Shown here: piece by piece, positions 35,804-38,374 of the stretch | Layout of the letters: each line of letters starts with the position of its first letter | Numbering within the stretch: the stretch's first letter is position 1 | Source of the DNA: an uncultured Nocardioides sp. | Lineage (GTDB): Bacteria > Actinomycetota > Actinomycetes > Propionibacteriales > Nocardioidaceae | NCBI RefSeq assembly: GCF_946885725.1 | Contig: NZ_CAMPGZ010000011.1 | Span: 1 to 38,374, forward strand | DNA length: 38,374 nt | Reading direction: 5' to 3' | Position numbers and translations under genes: made by a program | The notes under the pieces: generated by a model | Database searches by the model: none | Told to the model about the DNA's origin: nothing | Seen by the model: only the letters and a program-made list of their open reading frames with translations

Positions 35804-37366
35804 GTGTTCCCCTGGTTGTCCGCGGCTCTGCTGCTGCCGATCGTCGGCGCCGTCGTCGTCGCCCTGCTGCCCGCACCGCCGACCGACCGCAAGCGCACCG
35901 ACCTGCCGCAGAAGGTCGCGCTGGCCTTCTCGCTGATCACGCTGGCGCTGGTGGCCGTCATCGGCTTCGGCTACGACGCGGGCGGTGAGCGCTACCAGTT
36001 CACCGAGACCTACACGTGGATCGAGGCGTTCGGCGCCCACTACGCCCTCGGTGTCGACGGCATCGGCCTCACGCTGGTCATCCTGACGGCGATCCTCACC
36101 CCCGTCGTCATCCTCGCCTCCTGGCGCGACGGCGACCGCGGCCGCTGGGGCGTCAACTCGTTCTTCGCCTGGATGCTCGCCCTCGAGGGCCTGGCGATCG
36201 GCGTCTTCGCCGCGATGGACGTGTTCTTGTTCTACGTCCTCTTCGAGGCGACGCTGATCCCGATCTACTTCCTCGTCGGCGGCTTCGGCGGCGCGCGCCG
36301 CTCCTACGCCGCGGTCAAGTTCCTGCTGTTCTCGCTGTTCGGCGGTCTGCTGATGCTGGCCTCCGTCGTCGGGCTGTACGTCGTGTCCGCCGGCAGCGAG
36401 ACCGGCCCGACGTACCTCCTCACCGAGCTCGCGCCGATCACCGCCGACCTCGACGCGACGACCGGGCGCTGGCTGTTCCTCGGCTTCTTCGTCGCGTTCG
36501 CGATCAAGGCGCCGATGTTCCCGGTGCACACGTGGCTGCCGACCGTCGCGCAGGAGTCGACCCCCGGCACGTCGGTGCTGCTGGTCAGCATCCTCGACAA
36601 GATCGGCACTTTCGGCATGCTGCGCTTCTGCCTCGGGCTGTTCCCGGAGGCATCGAAGTGGGCCACCCCGGTCGTGCTCGTGCTGGCCGTCATCAGCGTG
36701 CTCTACGGCGGTCTCGTCGCGATCGGCCAGCGTTCGATCCCGCGCCTGATCGCCTACACCTCGGTGTCGCACTTCGGCTTCATCGTGATGGGCATCTTCG
36801 TGCTCAACAGCTACGGCCAGGTCGGGTCGACGCTCTACATGTTCAACCACGGCCTGTCGACGGCCGCGCTGTTCCTGGTGACCGGCTTCCTGATCAGCCG
36901 CCGCGGCTCGCAATTCATCCCCGACTACGGCGGCGTCGAGAAGGTCGCCCCCGTGCTGGCCGGCACGTTCCTCGTGGCGGGCCTGTCGTCGCTGTCGTTG
37001 CCCGGCCTGTCGCCGTTCGTCTCGGAGTTCCTGGTCCTGCTCGGCACGTTCACGCACAACTGGTGGTACGCCGCCTTCGCCGTGTTCGGCATCGTGCTGG
37101 CCGCGCTCTACATCCTGCTGATGTACCAGCGGACGATGACCGGCCCGTCCGTCGAGGCCGTGCGCGGCATGAAGGACCTCAACCTGCGTGAGGTCGGGGC
37201 GCTCGCGCCGCTGCTGCTGCTGATCGTGGTGCTCGGGTTCTTCCCGAAGCCGCTCACCACGATCATCAACCCGGCCGTCGGCGCCACGCTCGAGCAGGTC
37301 GGTGCCACCGATCCGGAGCCCGCCGTACCCGCGCCCGCCGCGGCCGAAGAGGAGATCAACCAGTGA
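35804..37366 (+). CDS. nuoM: NADH-quinone oxidoreductase subunit M
   Basis: The 520-residue antiporter-like subunit is the middle pump. Glu148 in LFEATLIPIYFLVGGFGG matches the essential Glu144 of E. coli; the helix FAIKAPMFPVHTWLPTVAQE and YTSVSHFGFIVMG are also canonical. About 14 hydrophobic segments are present. The start is GTG 35804, placed directly after a TGA; the ribosome site is weak (AAGG about 12 bases upstream). Its stop overlaps the nuoN GTG (GTGA). Confidence 0.96.
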   Translation: MFPWLSAALLLPIVGAVVVALLPAPPTDRKRTDLPQKVALAFSLITLALVAVIGFGYDAGGERYQFTETYTWIEAFGAHYALGVDGIGLTLVILTAILTPVVILASWRDGDRGRWGVNSFFAWMLALEGLAIGVFAAMDVFLFYVLFEATLIPIYFLVGGFGGARRSYAAVKFLLFSLFGGLLMLASVVGLYVVSAGSETGPTYLLTELAPITADLDATTGRWLFLGFFVAFAIKAPMFPVHTWLPTVAQESTPGTSVLLVSILDKIGTFGMLRFCLGLFPEASKWATPVVLVLAVISVLYGGLVAIGQRSIPRLIAYTSVSHFGFIVMGIFVLNSYGQVGSTLYMFNHGLSTAALFLVTGFLISRRGSQFIPDYGGVEKVAPVLAGTFLVAGLSSLSLPGLSPFVSEFLVLLGTFTHNWWYAAFAVFGIVLAALYILLMYQRTMTGPSVEAVRGMKDLNLREVGALAPLLLLIVVLGFFPKPLTTIINPAVGATLEQVGATDPEPAVPAPAAAEEEINQ

Positions 37367-38374
37367 CCACCCTCGCCGTGTCCCCGCTCCTGTCGGAGTC
37401 CGTCGGCGACTTCAGCAAGCCGAGCATCGAGTACTTCGACCTCTCGCCCCTGCTGATCATCCTCGGCGTCGCGCTGGCCGGCGTCGTCGTGGAGGCGTTC
37501 GCCCCGCGCGACCGCCGCTACCTCGTGCAGTCGCTGCTCGCGATCGTCGGCACCATCGCGGCGCTGGTGATGACCGTCCTCGTCGCGATGGACCTCGAGC
37601 CGCGCGGCGACAACGCCGGCTTCGGCGCGATCGCGGCCGAGGGCGCCATCGCCGTCGACGGCCCGACGGTCTTCCTGTGGGGCACGATCCTCGTGCTCAC
37701 GCTGATCAGCGTCTTCCTCTTCGCCGAGCGGCACCTCGAGGGTGGCGTCACCGCGTTCGCCGGCCAGGCCGCCGCGCTGCCGGGCACCGAGGCCGAGCGC
37801 GAGGCGTCGACCAAGGGCCTCGAGCACACCGAGGTCTTCCCGTTGATGATGTTCGCGGTCGGCGGCATGCTGCTGTTCCCCGCGTCCAACGACCTGCTGA
37901 CGATGTTCGTCGCGCTGGAGATCCTGTCGCTGCCGCTCTACCTGCTCTGCGGCCTCGCCCGCCGGCGCCGGCTGCTCAGCCAGGAGGCCGCGCTGAAGTA
38001 CTTCATGCTCGGCGCCTTCTCGTCCGGCTTCTTCCTCTACGGCATCGCGCTGGTCTACGGCTACGCCGGCTCGATGCAGCTCGCCGACATCGCCGAGTCC
38101 GTCTCCGGCACGATCGGCGCCGACCCGCTGCTGCTCGGCGGCATCGGCCTGGTGGCGGTCGGCCTGCTGTTCAAGGTCGGCGCCGCGCCGTTCCACTCGT
38201 GGACGCCCGACGTGTACCAGGGCGCGCCCACCGCGGTCACCGCGTTCATGGCGGCGTGCACCAAGGTCGCGGCGTTCGGGGCGCTGCTCCGGCTGTTCTA
38301 CGTCGGGTTCGGCCCGGCCCGCTGGGACTGGACGCCGATGATCTGGGTCGTCGCGATCCTCACCATGGCGGTCG
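37363..38374 (+). CDS. nuoN: NADH-quinone oxidoreductase subunit N (3' end beyond window)
   Basis: The frame opens with GTG 37363, overlapping the nuoM stop, and runs 337 codons to the window end without a stop. It is an antiporter-like pump subunit: FVALEILSLPLYLLCGLARR holds the essential-type glutamate, and LLFKVGAAPFHSWTPDVYQG followed by APTAVTAFMAACTKVAAFGA holds the mid-membrane lysines. An N-terminal region of about 130 residues, with a hydrophilic insert (QAAALPGTEAEREASTKG), precedes the core. The 3' end is not visible, so nothing can be said about what follows the operon. Confidence 0.95.
   Translation, partial: MTTLAVSPLLSESVGDFSKPSIEYFDLSPLLIILGVALAGVVVEAFAPRDRRYLVQSLLAIVGTIAALVMTVLVAMDLEPRGDNAGFGAIAAEGAIAVDGPTVFLWGTILVLTLISVFLFAERHLEGGVTAFAGQAAALPGTEAEREASTKGLEHTEVFPLMMFAVGGMLLFPASNDLLTMFVALEILSLPLYLLCGLARRRRLLSQEAALKYFMLGAFSSGFFLYGIALVYGYAGSMQLADIAESVSGTIGADPLLLGGIGLVAVGLLFKVGAAPFHSWTPDVYQGAPTAVTAFMAACTKVAAFGALLRLFYVGFGPARWDWTPMIWVVAILTMAV

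Overview
The window is chromosomal DNA of very high G+C content, densely coding, with many GTG starts and stop/start overlaps (GTGA, ATGA, TGATG). Gene content and order point to a high-G+C actinobacterium. The heme, cytochrome-c and menaquinone order resembles the Mycobacterium tuberculosis hemD-hemB-hemL-ccdA-resB-ccsA-menA-menE-menC-menD-menG-menJ region. Short dispersed inverted repeats of a GTGGTCTCGAC type suggest a Nocardioides-like (Nocardioidaceae) genome. This placement is inferred; no 16S gene is present.

Layout. (1) 1-4832: heme synthesis, with the uroporphyrinogen-III synthase end of a hemD-type gene, hemB and hemL, interrupted by a divergent secreted lytic transglycosylase gene. 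(2) 4829-9425: a tightly overlapping run of a histidine-phosphatase gene and the System II cytochrome-c maturation set (TlpA/ResA-like lipoprotein, CcdA, ResB, CcsB). (3) 9424-9768: a gene-free, repeat-rich interval. (4) 9769-11450: a small membrane protein, a DUF4229 membrane protein and a Cds1-type cysteine desulfhydrase. (5) 11440-15971: menA facing the menE-menC-menD operon. (6) 15972-19421: a gene-free stretch with a strong terminator and palindromes, an AraC-type regulator with a DinB-like C-terminus, and a Na+/H+ antiporter ending in a UBP-type zinc finger. (7) 19422-21449: divergent menF and menG. (8) 21450-38374: a probable Rex-controlled promoter region, then menJ followed by the complex I operon nuoA to nuoN, with nuoN cut by the window end.

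The genes form one electron-transport island. Heme is made and attached to c-type cytochromes, menaquinone is made and its tail is saturated, and complex I feeds electrons into that menaquinone pool. No tRNA, rRNA, CRISPR array, transposase or phage gene was seen. I found no clearly novel multi-gene system. The best leads are regulatory or repeat-derived: a near-consensus Rex operator before menJ-nuo, three repeat insertions inside the nuo operon (one within the nuoJ coding sequence), a 60-bp duplicated hairpin unit at 9567-9729, and a recurring -10 box placed 6-8 bases before GTG starts that predicts leaderless mRNAs.
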